Source: Fasciolopsis buskii (lineage: Eukaryota > Platyhelminthes > Trematoda > Plagiorchiida > Fasciolidae). Taken from it: DNA of 64,000 nucleotides. Shown here piece by piece: positions 37,021-48,473 of the stretch (positions within the stretch are counted from its first letter, which is position 1; every line of letters begins with the position of its first letter). The position numbers and the translations under genes are program-made. Location: assembly GCA_008360955.1 (NCBI GenBank), contig LUCM01007393.1:37918-101917 (forward strand), in the 5' to 3' direction. The notes under the pieces are model-generated. The model made no database searches and was not told where the DNA came from. It saw only the letters and a program-made list of their open reading frames with translations.

Positions 37021-38191
37021 AAGGCGCAATGCGGCTTGTGAGCAACGTCGGCGATTGGCAACCTCAGTAACAAGAAAGGCTGCTTTCCTGTTACCCGTAG
37101 CTTGTGAACATTTAGCAATAAATTCCTAAAAGTACAAATGCTCCTAAAACTAACAGGCCACGACAACTGAAGTTGAAACAGCTTCAAGGCTGGTGGTGCC
37201 AAAACAGAACTACTTGAATCCATCAAAACAATCACGAAGTGTTACTTGTTGCATGAATCAAAAATTGGAATAGAGGTTATGTCCGCGACCGAAATGGAAT
37301 GTCTTGTGATACCACATACGTTGAGTGAAGTAGGATGGATGTTGCATTCAGGATAAAGGTTCAATGAGCGGGGCTTTGATATCATGAACTCGACGCTATG
37401 GCATCAACAATAAAAGCGTGTTTAGTGCCGTTAACAGCTGCAAAAATCCCATACAAGCCACCTGATTTAAAACTATCAGCGACCACTGAAAGTTATTCGA
37501 ACTGAAGCCTATACTGGGTCTCATCTATGCACTAGTTTGCAACTGACAGATTTACATACCATAGCACGAATATAGAGAGTTCTGACGAGAAATTCGAGCC
37601 AACCAATGACATTTTCTTCCTTACGTTCTACTCATCCATTACCTACTAAATTTTCTGGGACGAATCTCGTTTTTTGCTTCATCGCATCAACTTAACGGTA
37701 TCGTTTACACAACCTGGACCCTGGCTATTGCTACGAGCGTGGGTAAGCTGCTGGTTGACGTTGTCTGATACCCTTGTCGTTCACGTGATTTGCTGTCAGA
37801 CGGCTGAGTAACATGGTCCGAAAGGAATGCTGTTGGGGTTTCATTATTGTACATAATTAATTTGTTCCAAATAGTATCGTAGCGCTTTGGATACGTCTTT
37901 GTTTTGATTTGAGACAGTTTGGTCGCTACACGTCGCTCAGATTTTCGCTCGAGCGGCTTACAAACAGGCTTTGACACATCCATGGGAAAACTTTCTGTGC
38001 TTCACAGTTGCCAATCACGTTCTTTGCAGCGGAATGTGTCGGGGAAATTTCTGGATTATTTGACCCAACAATGTATATTCATGAGGCCTTAAGGCGTTGC
38101 CAAAGCCATGTCTAACCTGGGTATATGTTTGCTAGGATGTGGGCATTCATGTTTTACTGGAAGCAATTTTCTATTTCTCTATTTGAATCAG

Positions 38192-39396
38192 ACATGCAGA
38201 AACATCGGCAATGCATCGCCAACCGTAATGTGATTCCCGAACAGATGCATCGTCTCACAGCTGAACGTTCGGCGAAAGCTTTTCTTCAGGTGAGAATTCA
38301 GTTTCAATTTTACACGGTATCATGTCAGATGGCAAGGCATGGTGTCGGCGAAAAGACTGTGCAAATGAAGAACAATACATGCACCAATAAACCGCCGAAC
38401 AGCGATGATCTGATCTATCAAACTCCGGGTTTGACTGTGGAATTTTTTTGACTATCATGTGTGCTATGAAACCTACATGCGAGCGAAAAATATTCTGAAG
38501 AGCCAATAACATCTTATCACCTAAAATCTTCCCAATGCCAACAGTTATCGGATACCGTTTCGAAATTTTGCACACCCGAAATCAGGTGCAAGTGTCTACT
38601 CCTGCCTTACCGTGATACAGTTGCATTATATCCGATTGTGCACAGTCGGCCACCGTGAGAAGTTGGTAAAGTAATTTGCGGATAGCCGTTTCGTTTCATT
38701 GAGTTCGTTGAGGAGAACTCGGTGGCTATCGTAACTGGACAGCGGGTAAAATGGATAAAGTATGTGTTGTGGCTCTGAGCCCCTGTAAATCGTGTCAAAA
38801 AGTAGGTGAAAGAGCCTCCCTCCGTTAATCGCAAGACTCATTGGATAACAGTAAATCACGCTCAAGGTAGGTCAGCGTGTTCGTCAAGTTGCAGCGTATC
38901 ACGACCAAGCAATCTGAGATCAAAACTGCTGGAGGAACTATCAGAGCTACCTTTCTCCTACGTAAGTTTCATGCACATCTGCACACAGTAATTAAGTTGG
39001 AAACTTGTTGTTCGGAGTAGCTTCGATGCTAAAAGTCCATTTACTTCCAAAAAGCTAATAGGAGTCCTTCTGGAACCACCGGAGCTGGAGGAAACGTCTT
39101 TGTTTATTCGACGATCAACACCGAAGACTTTGGACTTGAATACCCACGACCCCTGTACTTTTGCGGAATTTCGTCATAAGTTCATCGACTTAAAACGCTT
39201 GCAGAGAATCACCACGGTTCAGACCTTGAACACTTAATCCAATATTGAGCCTAAATAACACCCCCCTTCTCTCCAGTATTTCGCTGGATTTTCCGACGCA
39301 TTCAGAAAGGAAAAAAGCATCCTGTGTGCTCCTAGCACCACCATGCACGTCCTGAAGCTAAAGAATGAGCCATCGGTGAAGAAACTGGGGGAGTAA
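38192..39396 (+). CDS. Candidate four-exon gene, unrecognised product
   Basis: Four open segments can be joined with matching phases. Exon A is 38,192-38,289, with acceptor TTTCTCTATTTGAATCAG and donor CAG/GTGAGA. Exon B is 38,871-38,961 with donor CTAC/GTAAGT. Exon C is 39,062-39,216. Exon D is 39,277-39,396, with a strong acceptor CCCCCCTTCTCTCCAG and a stop. A joins B in phase 0 and B joins C in phase 1. C to D needs a weak GTTCAG donor; a 60-base intron there would remove two in-frame stops. The product, about 150 residues, has no domain I recognise: RNVIPEQMHRLTAERSAKAF in A, VLLEPPELEETSLFIRR and CTFAEFRHKFIDLKRLQR in C, YFAGFSDAFRKEKSIL in D. The acceptors of B and C are weak. A decayed transposon is the main alternative. 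Confidence 0.35.
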
Positions 39397-40495
39397 ATTT
39401 TTGAACTGTCACCTCGCCATTTTCGGGTGCTTTCGTGGCTATACGGGAATCCCTAGGGAACAGTAAGAGTGAACTTCACACCATTGGGCAGCAACTGGTG
39501 GCCACATGTCAAACCAAATCAACTCACTCGGGGATCCTTGTTAACAATGTCGCGAATTTCAAAAGATTCAACAAAAACCATCGGATATCAGTTACCATGA
39601 GCAGTAGGTAATGCGATTTTTAATGATTTTGTAAATTTGCACTCCATGTTCTTGAAAACCGTCTCGGGTGGGACATATTGTGACTGCACCCGTGAACTCC
39701 TGCGCCAGCTCACGACAACAGATCGCTTCGGGTAGTCGAATACGAAAATCTGTCTTCGTCGGGAGTAATGTTCCCTCGTCGTAGGTGAGAAACTATTCCA
39801 GATGTCATTGTATTTTAGACACGGTCTTCCGGCAGGACTACACCGGCGCAATCACATCCAACTTCCGAGAAAACAGGATGCGTTCTTTACAGTGCAGCAG
39901 AACACTAGTGAAAGATGGCCGTGATAAAAATCAGAAGCGTTGATGTGCAATATTTACCCAACGAGGTGAGGTAATGCCCATTATTAAATAGCGTACTCTG
40001 TCACTCTGTGGTAATTGCTTGGTGTAGTTAATCCCGCAGTTGTAGGTGTAACTTTGATGTTCGTCAGAGGAGTTACTATTTCTTGTTTGCTTGAACGTTA
40101 GTAGGTAAATTTATATGGAGTATTAGTGTCATTGGTGGCACAGATACCTATGTTTAAGCAAAAAAGGACCAGTTATTTGCGGCTGGAAGCAATAACCGAA
40201 TACCTACTTTTCTTTCACTTCAGGATATGGAAGAATTGCAGCTGACCGTTAATTGGTCAACGGACTAAATCAACCAGCTTAGCCGCATAGGGTTTAGTGT
40301 ACATTTTTGACTTCATATTGTAACACATTTTCAGACATTAACGACGGTTTTATTTTATTTTTCCTTAGCCCGTTGCGTTAAGAAAGAACACGGGTGCAGA
40401 AATAAATGCACCCGCTTTTGGATTGACGTCGAGTCTCATACGATTTACTTCGCACGAGCGTTTATACTAAGATTTTAATAAACTCCACTTGACAG
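39397..40495. other. Intergenic or intronic sequence
   Basis: A minus-strand open frame at 39,588-39,851 (87 codons) is unrecognised. The frame of the preceding candidate gene stays partly open to about 39,600 on the plus strand (FELSPRHFRVLSWLYG) but with stops, so coding or transposon sequence may continue there. Confidence 0.3.
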
Positions 40496-40548
40496 CTTTT
40501 CTGGAGAATCGTCGCAAAGTGCTTTACGTGGGAGGTTTTGCAGAACAG
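40496..40548 (+). pseudogene. Possible fragment of an RRM domain (cyclophilin E-like start)
   Basis: After an AG preceded by CTCCACTTGAC, the plus strand reads ENRRKVLYVGGFAEQ. The KVLYVGGxAE string is the RNP2 strand that begins the RNA-recognition motif of nuclear cyclophilin E (PPIE) proteins. Nothing that follows continues the domain, there is no usable GT donor at the expected point, and no other part of such a gene was seen nearby. It may be an isolated exon, a relic or coincidence over about 10 residues. Confidence 0.2.
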
Positions 40549-42390
40549 TCCCCAAAGCGACCGCCAACTGGTGCAAAGTGCATGTTTCGAGGTAGGTATC
40601 CAAGGCCGCAGTGAATCGGTTTGAGGACCCTTTCGGGACTGTTTCCAGTTGGTTTGGGGGTGTTTTTGCCGACTACGTCAAGATGATTTATTTCGCCTAT
40701 ATGGCGACCGCTTAATTAGATTTCTTATTGGCCTCCCAAAATAAGATTTTGCTGCCTGACTCTGTAGTCCCGGTATGAAACCCAAATACCTTTATCAACA
40801 TTCCATACCAAGTCATAAAAACGGGTTCTCTCAGCTACTTCAAAGTTAACTAGATTGTCGTGTGCCTACATCAGAGATTCTATTTCAGCCTACTTCAGAG
40901 AATTCGACATTTTAAGATAACTAAAACTTTCTTGAGTTCATGGGCTTACTTCCCTAATAATAACGAGAAAAATGATGCTCGCTTAGTCTTCTAAGCGTTT
41001 TCATTAATAATGAATCATACCTTAAAGCACTCCAGGAAGATTGAACTTTCATGACATGAAAAATTGATTTATTCTCCACTGGAACTTTAACATGAAAATT
41101 TTTAAGGACAAACTTGTGCGCAGTGTTGTTCGTTCAAAGCTATGAATTGTCGATGAACAAACGAATCTGTAGTAAATAGGTCTGAATCAGCAACCAGAGT
41201 CCCATATCAGAACATGCCGGCCGAGCACGTTTTGCAGTCGTAGCTGAAGTCAAGGTTAACCACAAGTACAATGAACAGCTGCATGAATCATCAACCAGTT
41301 CAACTACAATCGCCAAAATTGTACTTCGTGAATGGTCAGAATCTTTTGCATCTATGCTAGGAAAAATTTTCCGTAGACCGCCTTTGCACTGCTCGCCAAA
41401 CAAAATCTTTCTCAAAGTTATGAATCTAGTCTTGTTATCCGAATGGTTCCCGGATCTAAACTATCGGATTTTCTGTGGAGGTGGTCGCCCTGCAATAGTG
41501 GAAATTGGACAACAGAGACGACCATCATTATGGAACACCCAGCATCTTAGACGTTGATCACGTAGACGCAGTGCGCAAAAACACCGGCGAGACGAAAAAA
41601 GGAACCCAGTGATAAGCGTACAAACTGGGTGGAAGCAACGTTTATGAAATCAGCTAGAGACGGAAAAAATCAAGTTTAATTTTCTCTGTTTTCTTTTTCT
41701 AGTGGCATGATTTTACATCAAAAGTTTCAGGAGAAGGGTTTTAATTGTGTGCAGCTTAAAATGAATACCGTTTTAGTCTTATAAACTTATTTAACATTAA
41801 CTTGCCGGTGTCTTTGCTCAAGGCGCGGACTACTTTTCAGACAGACCTTTCTGCAAGGATACTGTTCTGTGAATAATGTTGTTGCGATCACTAGTTCTAG
41901 GTCGAAGCTCGAGTATCGTTTTCGAATGGTGTTTATAGTTTTCAAGGCTCACGTTCATAAGGAACGCGTCTGCAAGCCAAGATACGAATAAACTGAACCA
42001 CAAAAAGAGTTATCTCCAATGCGCCGTGTTCCTAGCGTTACTCTCTGTAAGCCAGGCACTTTGAAGTTGCCGAGGATCAGCCTCATGGCTTTTCTTTGTG
42101 CACTTTCTTGTCAACCTCGGTCCCTAATCAGGTTACCGTGTGCAATGTGGTTAAAATCTCCACTGGGGTCCCATGAGATATATGAATTTCCTCCCCCGAG
42201 CTAGTGGGATCACCAATTCCTGTCTTGTCGGACAGGCGGGTGGCGGAATTGTTGGCTGCTTCATGATGTTGAGAAAGGCGGAGACTCCCCAAGTGAGAAG
42301 CTTAAAATTTCCTGCCGCACAACGTCGCGCATTGTGGTGTCTGTACCCAACCTAAACAACTAAGCCAGACAGTTTCCAAATAATGGGGTT
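40549..42390. other. Intergenic or intronic sequence
   Basis: Short frames only, none recognised. No repeats shared with the rest of the window were seen. Confidence 0.4.
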
Positions 42391-42575
42391 TTATCTTTTT
42401 TCTTTTATTTCCGTTTTTATTAATGAAACAACAATGTACGCCAATTTTCAGGAACGGGCAGCAGCCAACAGAGGGCTGCCAAATAGAGTAGTTGCTCGGC
42501 AGTGAGAGGAATCGAACCCGCGACCTTCACGGTCAAACTCCAAGACCTTATCTGCTTGGCCATCGCCGGCCAAAG
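42391..42575 (-). mobile_element. tRNA-derived SINE
   Basis: On the minus strand a tRNA-like head (42,494-42,571) carries an A box (TGGCCAAGCAGA, plus-strand 42,551-42,562) and a perfect B box (GGTTCGATTCC, 42,508-42,518), the internal RNA polymerase III promoter. It is followed by about 70 bases of unrelated body, including a small hairpin GGCAGCCCTCTGTTGGCTGC, and an A-rich tail (AATAAAAACGGAAATAAAAG and further As) ending near 42,391. Head, body and A-rich tail in this order are the hallmark of a SINE. The acceptor stem pairs poorly, so it is not a functional tRNA. No second copy was noticed in the window. Confidence 0.75.
42494..42571 (-). tRNA. tRNA-like SINE head (pseudo-tRNA)
   Basis: Boxes A and B are present at the usual spacing of about 33 bases, and a D-arm and T-arm can be drawn with mismatches. 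The acceptor stem has only about five pairs and the T stem is imperfect. The isotype cannot be assigned safely. I read it as the promoter of the SINE rather than a gene for a working tRNA. Confidence 0.55.
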
Positions 42576-44925
42576 TGATGCCCGTTGTCACTTTAATAAT
42601 GAAAAGGAAGTAGAAGGTAGAAGATAAAGTAAGAATTTGAGAGGGCCTGAGAAAGCACCTTGATTGATTCCAGCATGATTACGAGATGGTTTAGATAGGA
42701 AAAGGCCAGCTCTAACCACAGAAGCTCTCCCCATAACAAAACTGTGAACATACGTGGGCGTTCGATCACATATTTCATTGAGAACGCAAGCGGGTGGTAC
42801 GTACATTCATTACAAAACAAGTCAAAATCGCCGGGTTTTGGTCGCTCTTGTGTATTGTTCTTTTCCAGAACACGCTCGAGCAAGATCTATGTCCGGACGG
42901 GCAGAGCCTTCCCGGTGAGATCCAACCATATACCAAACACCCTTCATTTCGTTCCTTTGGATCTTCATCTGACTGTGTTGTTCCTGTTGCTCGAACTGTC
43001 GCCTTCAGCTGGGGAAATCGTGCTGTCTGCTTGAATTCTGGTTTTGCTGCAGCTTTTTGCTGCTTCCGCGGTCTTTATCCTTTGCGGAGTGCAGCTGAAA
43101 AATTCTTGTTGCTTCTTCGGACGAATGTGTCGGACTGCTTCTTCCTGCGCGGTCGGTTACAGTCCATATTCCTTGTGATCCTACTGTTCTCTAAATTATA
43201 ACTTGCTTTTCGCCTTTGGGGAATAAGAATTTAAAGCCTTTGGAATTATCATTGAAAATATCGTATGAAGCCAATTAATCGTCGCAAGCCTGGGTCAAAC
43301 TGTACACGACACAATGCCTGGTTTTGAGGCGTCATCTGCCTGGAAGGAAGTCGTGCTCAGGATTAGGAATGGGGTTGTTACTGCGCGGGCAGATAGTTCA
43401 AGACTGCGTTCGCAAACGTCATTCAAGTCATTAGTCGGACTCATTGGACTGGAGCTCCCTGGTTTTTAGCACACTCAAAGATTGGTGTGATTATTGCCCG
43501 CCTCCAGGATGCCGACACTATGCCTAAGTGAGGGCGTTGTTAGAAGATTTCCGTTTGTTGCAGGCGGATTTAAAGAAGAACATTTGCTGACAGCACGCTG
43601 CTGCCTGATTACATGACTTACAATTTTGGAATTGTAGAGTCTACGACAGGTTCTCAATGCAGCCACAGTAGCTTTCAGCTTTTAGGTTTTCTACCTCGCA
43701 AAAGGGTCTCAGCCCTCTCGCAGATATAGATTTCTCAAGGTCAAATTGTCCTTTCCTGGGTACAAACAGATAACAGGTCTGGTGGATGCAACCCCCGATT
43801 TAAGCGTTGAGGGTATCGGCGTTTGCCTCGGGTTTTATACGCCCTGGTTCTTTCGGCTTGGAAGTGGCGGATATTATCAGAGTTCGCTGTGGAAGGGTTA
43901 GCTTTGTTCACATTTTAGGCTTCCTACCGACCAATGAATTGTACACTCGAAAGTAGGTAGGTGCAGTGTATTTCTCCCAAAGCAGGAAGGATGGCGGCCG
44001 GGCCCACCTAGTAATTTTCACTTGTCATCAGCTCGTCTCATCCCGCGTGTTGCACCCAAGTTATTCATGACATCATTTTGGCTAGTGTATGTCCAAAAGG
44101 GCCACCAACAATACTTCTACTCCTGTGTACTGTCGAAACTCACAAGTGGAAACAGTTGGGCGGAATGTCACATGTTCCAGAACACTCAGCCACTCGGTGA
44201 TATAAGTGGACTGTTCTAGACTGGTGTGGAGAGGTCTCTAGAAGATATACAAAAAAGGAATTGTATCAGGCGAAAGAATGAGGTAGAAGGGTAAAGGTTA
44301 TTTGGGTTGAAGACCACATCTCCGCCCACTCCCACCTTGTCACTCATATCGCATAAATTGTTGACCAGCTGCCGTGATCTGTTTACCTCGGAAGTCAGGA
44401 AAGATCAGGTATTTGTTAGGCTTACTGTGTGCTATGTTCTGTTTGCGAAGAGCCGTTTAAACGCCATAATTTTATTAGAAGGAGCTTGATAATTCGTTTG
44501 GACGCATTTTAGTCTCCGCCAGTAAAAACATTCGGAAAGCGAAACATCACTATTTTTGAGCTAGGTCGATTGCCGAAGAACTCGTGATGTTTTGGCTCTC
44601 TTCTCCTATGGCAGCTGGAGAATTTTGACTTTTGTCGAGCATTGGGTTATTTTCTTAAAGTTCTCGTGCTTGGGGTCTACTGAATGCATCTAAGTTGTCA
44701 CGCGGTGAAGAAGAACAGCATTCAGGATTGTCCGAATTAGCTGAGTCCCGACTAAGTGAACAACGTCTTCCCTGCAAAAGCCACTAGGATTTCGTGCACG
44801 AAATATCCGGCTGGTCACGTCCGCAGCCGCAGTACACGTCAAAGGAGCGTTACCAACAAGTCCTAGTTTGTGAACCTTGAATTTCTACGGCTTCGGGTGG
44901 ACTGCCTGCAACACTTCGTTTCACC
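42576..44925. other. Intergenic or intronic sequence
   Basis: Open frames on both strands around 42.6-43.2 kb (up to 135 codons, plus strand 42,794-43,201) alternate frames and are not recognised. A minus-strand frame at 43,475-43,666 is also unrecognised. No clear repeat was seen. Confidence 0.35.
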
Positions 44926-44929
44926 ATTT

Positions 44930-45450
44930 TTCTCGTGGGTGATTTAAAGCCTAAAATCCGTTTGTGGACTTATAGGCCGCCTCAAGGTAGGCACTGTCGC
45001 TTCGTCGAACCAGGATATGTCCAATATTTGCTGCAAATTGTCACTGATCTAAGCACTTTCCCCTCTTTTGATATGAAGGACTCCTGCGATCTGGTGAGAG
45101 ACACTTCCAGGGATTGCACATCGAACGTCTCCCATGAGGCCATCAGTTATGTTGGAAAATGCAGTACACAGGCAGCCTGGAAAACATTCCAACTGAAAGG
45201 GTAATGCAAATCTGGATACCTGTCCAGTCGCTGTAAGATGCTTCAAGACTGCATGAATAGAAGAGCCAAACCGCAGGGTACCCACAATTAAGCCGTTTGT
45301 CTAGAAGGAGAAGTAGCCAATACAATGAAGCAAAGATCTTCCGTCCTAGAACTGTAAGAGAATTACGATGGTGGAGCTTCAGTTAATTGGAGATTGGCCA
45401 ATCTAGACAGCAGTCGAATCTATTTTACATGTGCCTTAAAGTGGAAGTAA
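44930..45450 (+). pseudogene. LINE (RTE-like) endonuclease-RT linker remnant
   Basis: The plus strand reads KPKIRLWTYRPPQ, then SFDMKDSCDLVRDTSRDCTS, then TQAAWKTFQLKG, and past a stop CKMLQDCMNRRAK and AVCLEGEVANTMKQR. The order and spacing resemble the region between endonuclease and reverse transcriptase in RTE-like LINEs (a KxRxWKYRxP motif, an acidic/valine-rich helix, a basic RRKLQDxMRRDR-like helix, then EEMExA). The conserved core domains are missing, so the identification rests on a loosely conserved segment and is moderate at best. Confidence 0.35.
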
Positions 45451-46376
45451 CTGCCGGTTTCACTGGAGTTCTTCATCAACGCTGATCAGTTAGATATAAA
45501 CTCTTTTAATTATTGGGCATCCATACCAAGATGAATGATGTGGAAATTTGGACATACTTTTATTAGGTTATAAGAATAGCAGCCCTGGAGGAAGCCAACA
45601 GCAGCAACAAGAAAACCAACAAGAGGAAAAGAATTGGTAGACACTGATCAAGTTTATTTGGGCCTTCGCGAACAAAAGAAAATGATATTTCCGGGGCGCT
45701 AAGTTGAATAGCCTTTGCATGCGCCTCAGCAGACAAGCACATTAAAGCGGAGTCCCTAAGAGAACTAAAGAGTATGATTTGTTGCAAGTTTTAGATGCCC
45801 AGGGAGACAAAAGCAACGTCAGAAACAGAAATTTGCAAGTACGTGCGGGGGGCAACTGAGCAACGACAAGGTAGGAAAGCAAAAACACTGTGATCAGCTA
45901 AAAAGTATATAGGGCCAATTTGAGAATTGATCCAGTTGTGTCGTAAGGGCTCTTTACGACCAATAGTTCCACCAAGCAATTGGATTTTGACGTCAAAGTG
46001 TGCGTATCTGCAAGTGGATTAGGCAATACAGCCGTGATGGCAACCCAGCTGGACAGTTATCAGGGATTGCTTTATCCAAACTTAAAGGCGACTGAGAAAG
46101 CTAACACCCTAGTTCTCACATAAGAGCCCTCTTTCCCTAGGCTCTTGAGAGCTTCGCTTCTGTGATCGAAGTCCAGAAGGATAGTCCAAGGCACACGGCC
46201 TTCAGGTCCCCGTTAGCAGCCCGGATAGACAAAATGAAAAAATATGCGGGTTTGTCAAAAACGTTTCCCCGGAAAGCTGCTCCTAGTCCAAAAGGAAGTA
46301 GCTCAGTTTAATTCACCCTATCCATAGCAGGCCTGGCCAGATTCAGGACTTGAGGAAGACCGTAAACTCAGTCTCG
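45451..46376. other. Possible remains of BEL/Pao pol, not readable
   Basis: This lies downstream (minus strand) of the gag fragment where protease and reverse transcriptase of a BEL/Pao element would be expected. Frames are open for only 60-75 codons and I could not recognise catalytic motifs. Confidence 0.25.
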
Positions 46377-47030
46377 TTAACCCGGGTGAAAATAAGTCAG
46401 GAATCCACGAGCTAATGTTCCCAAACCATAATCATCCCAGTTCCCCTTGGTTTTCCAGATTATTGGCTTCAAGTTATTCACGATAAAAGTTTCATTCTTA
46501 ATTGTGTGTACGTAAGTTTTGGAGATCTTATCCAGTAGTGCTTGGTGCCTCCTTCGAACACCAAGGCTGGAACATTGTTCGGACACAGGGCACTGCGTTG
46601 ACAAGTGTCAGCATCTCAAACAGGAAAAACATACCTTCCCTTCTTCAAGCAGTTTCCATATTTCGGGCATATCGGTGGATAAGAAACAAACACATTCATT
46701 CAGCATGTGCAGTTCATTGCACACTGCGCACATTTTGCCGGAGGTTCGTGGGACAAAACTTTCTGGCACATTGAGTGGTAAGGCATCTGATTGATTCTTC
46801 GGTGAGTTCTGTTTCTAATGAGGTTTTCGCATTGTATAAAGTGTCCGGCTGTCCGAGGTCAGCTTAACAAACCTTCTTCGAGAGATCCACGCTCTACGGG
46901 ACACAAGTGCATGCGGATAACTAAACTGAAGTTGCTTTCCCCACCCCAAAATATCATCGAGCGACGTAGCCTCAAAATCCTGGATCCGGTTGAGTAAGGT
47001 TCGGAGGACCTGTTCCTTTGTTTGCTGTGA
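46377..47030 (-). pseudogene. BEL/Pao-like gag fragment with two zinc knuckles
   Basis: The minus-strand frame, interrupted by a few stops, encodes a gag-like segment (EQVLRTLLNRIQDFEATSLD, then SRRRFVKLTS) followed by two zinc-knuckle motifs. The first is CAVCNELHMLNEC at 46,692-46,730 (C-x2-C-x3-H-x4-C). The second is CFSCLRC-stop-HLSTQC at 46,590-46,631 (C-x2-C-x4-H-x4-C), with a TGA in place of the residue before histidine. A CSSLGVRRRHQALLD segment follows, matching the C...xGCxRxHHxLLH pattern that ends the gag zinc-finger region in BEL/Pao elements. The N-terminal part of gag is missing: the sequence upstream on this strand is the R1 repeat copy, whose tail abuts it near 47,035. Confidence 0.65.
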
Positions 47031-47032
47031 TA

Positions 47033-47770
47033 TGATAATAATGTTTATTTCTCCATTTACGAGAGGTATGCACAATGCAAGATCAACTTCGTGCACAGAT
47101 GATACAGAGTAAATGCAAAAAAGGAAATCCGTAAGGATTTGTGGATATATGCTATTTTGAATTACTCCGGGAGCGCGATCGGAATCTGCAAAATAATTCG
47201 CAGTGCACAAGTGTGCTAAACAAAAGTGAAAACGCAAGAAACAGTTTCATAAGATTTTACAATATTTTCTGGGACTGTTCTTGAGCAACCGACTGCGAGT
47301 CATTTCATATTTAACTATAGCAGATGCGCGTCAAGTAATGGACAGAAAGCTTAGGCTGGAAATGTGAAGATCAGTGGGGGTGTGATAATTGGGTGGAAAT
47401 TAGTCGAAACTCAGGGGAAGTTTATGCAATGTGCATAAGATGGTTGCGTTTAACAGCAATAAAGGATCGACAGAATGCTAAACAAGGCGGAGCTACAGCA
47501 CGAATACCACGCCAACCTAACTAGATGTTGACAGTTTATGAAAGGTTTTGCAGCGAGAGAATAGGGAAATCCCAAGACCGCTGATTGCATTCTTGTGCGG
47601 CTGGCGGAAACCTGGAGTGAGAAGTGCGACAAAGAACGAAAAATTTGCGAAAGAAGTAAAAAATTTCTTAAACACACTAGCCAAGAACATCTGCGCCGTG
47701 ATTCTTTTTGTCGCAGTTTTGACCTTAGACGACAGTACGTTTGAGTAATTTGAAGGGGTGCACATACCAT
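47033..47770 (-). repeat. R1 dispersed repeat, copy 1
   Basis: On the minus strand this copy ends at a conserved 3' motif (CTCTCGTAAATGGAGAAATAAAC followed by ATTATTATC) at 47,033-47,072. Its body aligns with copy 2 at 51.66-52.20 kb over more than 400 bases. Shared plus-strand landmarks are TTTTCTGGGACTGTTCTTGAG, GTCAAGTAATGGACAGAAA-like, GTTTATGCAAT and AAAGGTTTTGCAG-like stretches. Copy 1 lacks about 75 bases that copy 2 has after the TTCATATTTAA region. No intact protein is encoded. The 3' end with an ATT-rich tail suggests a LINE-dependent retroposon or a truncated LINE 3' region. Confidence 0.75.
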
Positions 47771-48473
47771 TCCACCAGCAGCAGTAACTTTCTTTGTCCA
47801 GTCATGAAGATCCGTCTAAGTGGTAGTACCAAAGCTGATCAGTGACGTGGTTTCCACTGAACAGATCAGTACTCGAGCGTCAGAGTCAGTTAGCAGCGTT
47901 GCAGCAGGAACGAGAAGCCAACAAATTTGGAATTTCCTTTACGAGGGCGGAACGGCTAACGGCGCGTATAGTCTGGGTGCGGGATTTGAAACGTGAGAGA
48001 GGGACACAGTCTGGCTTGGGTGCCAGCTTGGAATGCGGTGGATATTTTTCACAAAAAGAGGCATCTGACCATGGGTTGGTCATGCAAATGGAAAATTAGG
48101 CCAAGAGGGAAAAATAGCAAGGTAGGAAGTCAGGATTTATGTCGTAGGATTGGATTTATGGCGGATTGGTCTTAGGTCGACTGTCGGAGGATCTATCAGT
48201 GATGCATTGATCTGGCGCTCTGGATTATAGTAAGAACTTTTGTGGTATGATTTCCGGGGTCGTATTGGGATCAGATTGCTATCATGGCGCACAGTAATTT
48301 AGCTGCAAACAAGTTAGCAATTACTCCAGAATACTGAGTGTACATTTTTTGCCAGTTGTCATGGTCAGCCAGTTCTGTGCGGTGGACCCAATAAAGGGAA
48401 TACGACTGTGACTGAAGTAATATGGAGGCGGTGAGGTGAGAATAGCGGACGTTGTACTGCAGCATAGCTTAAT

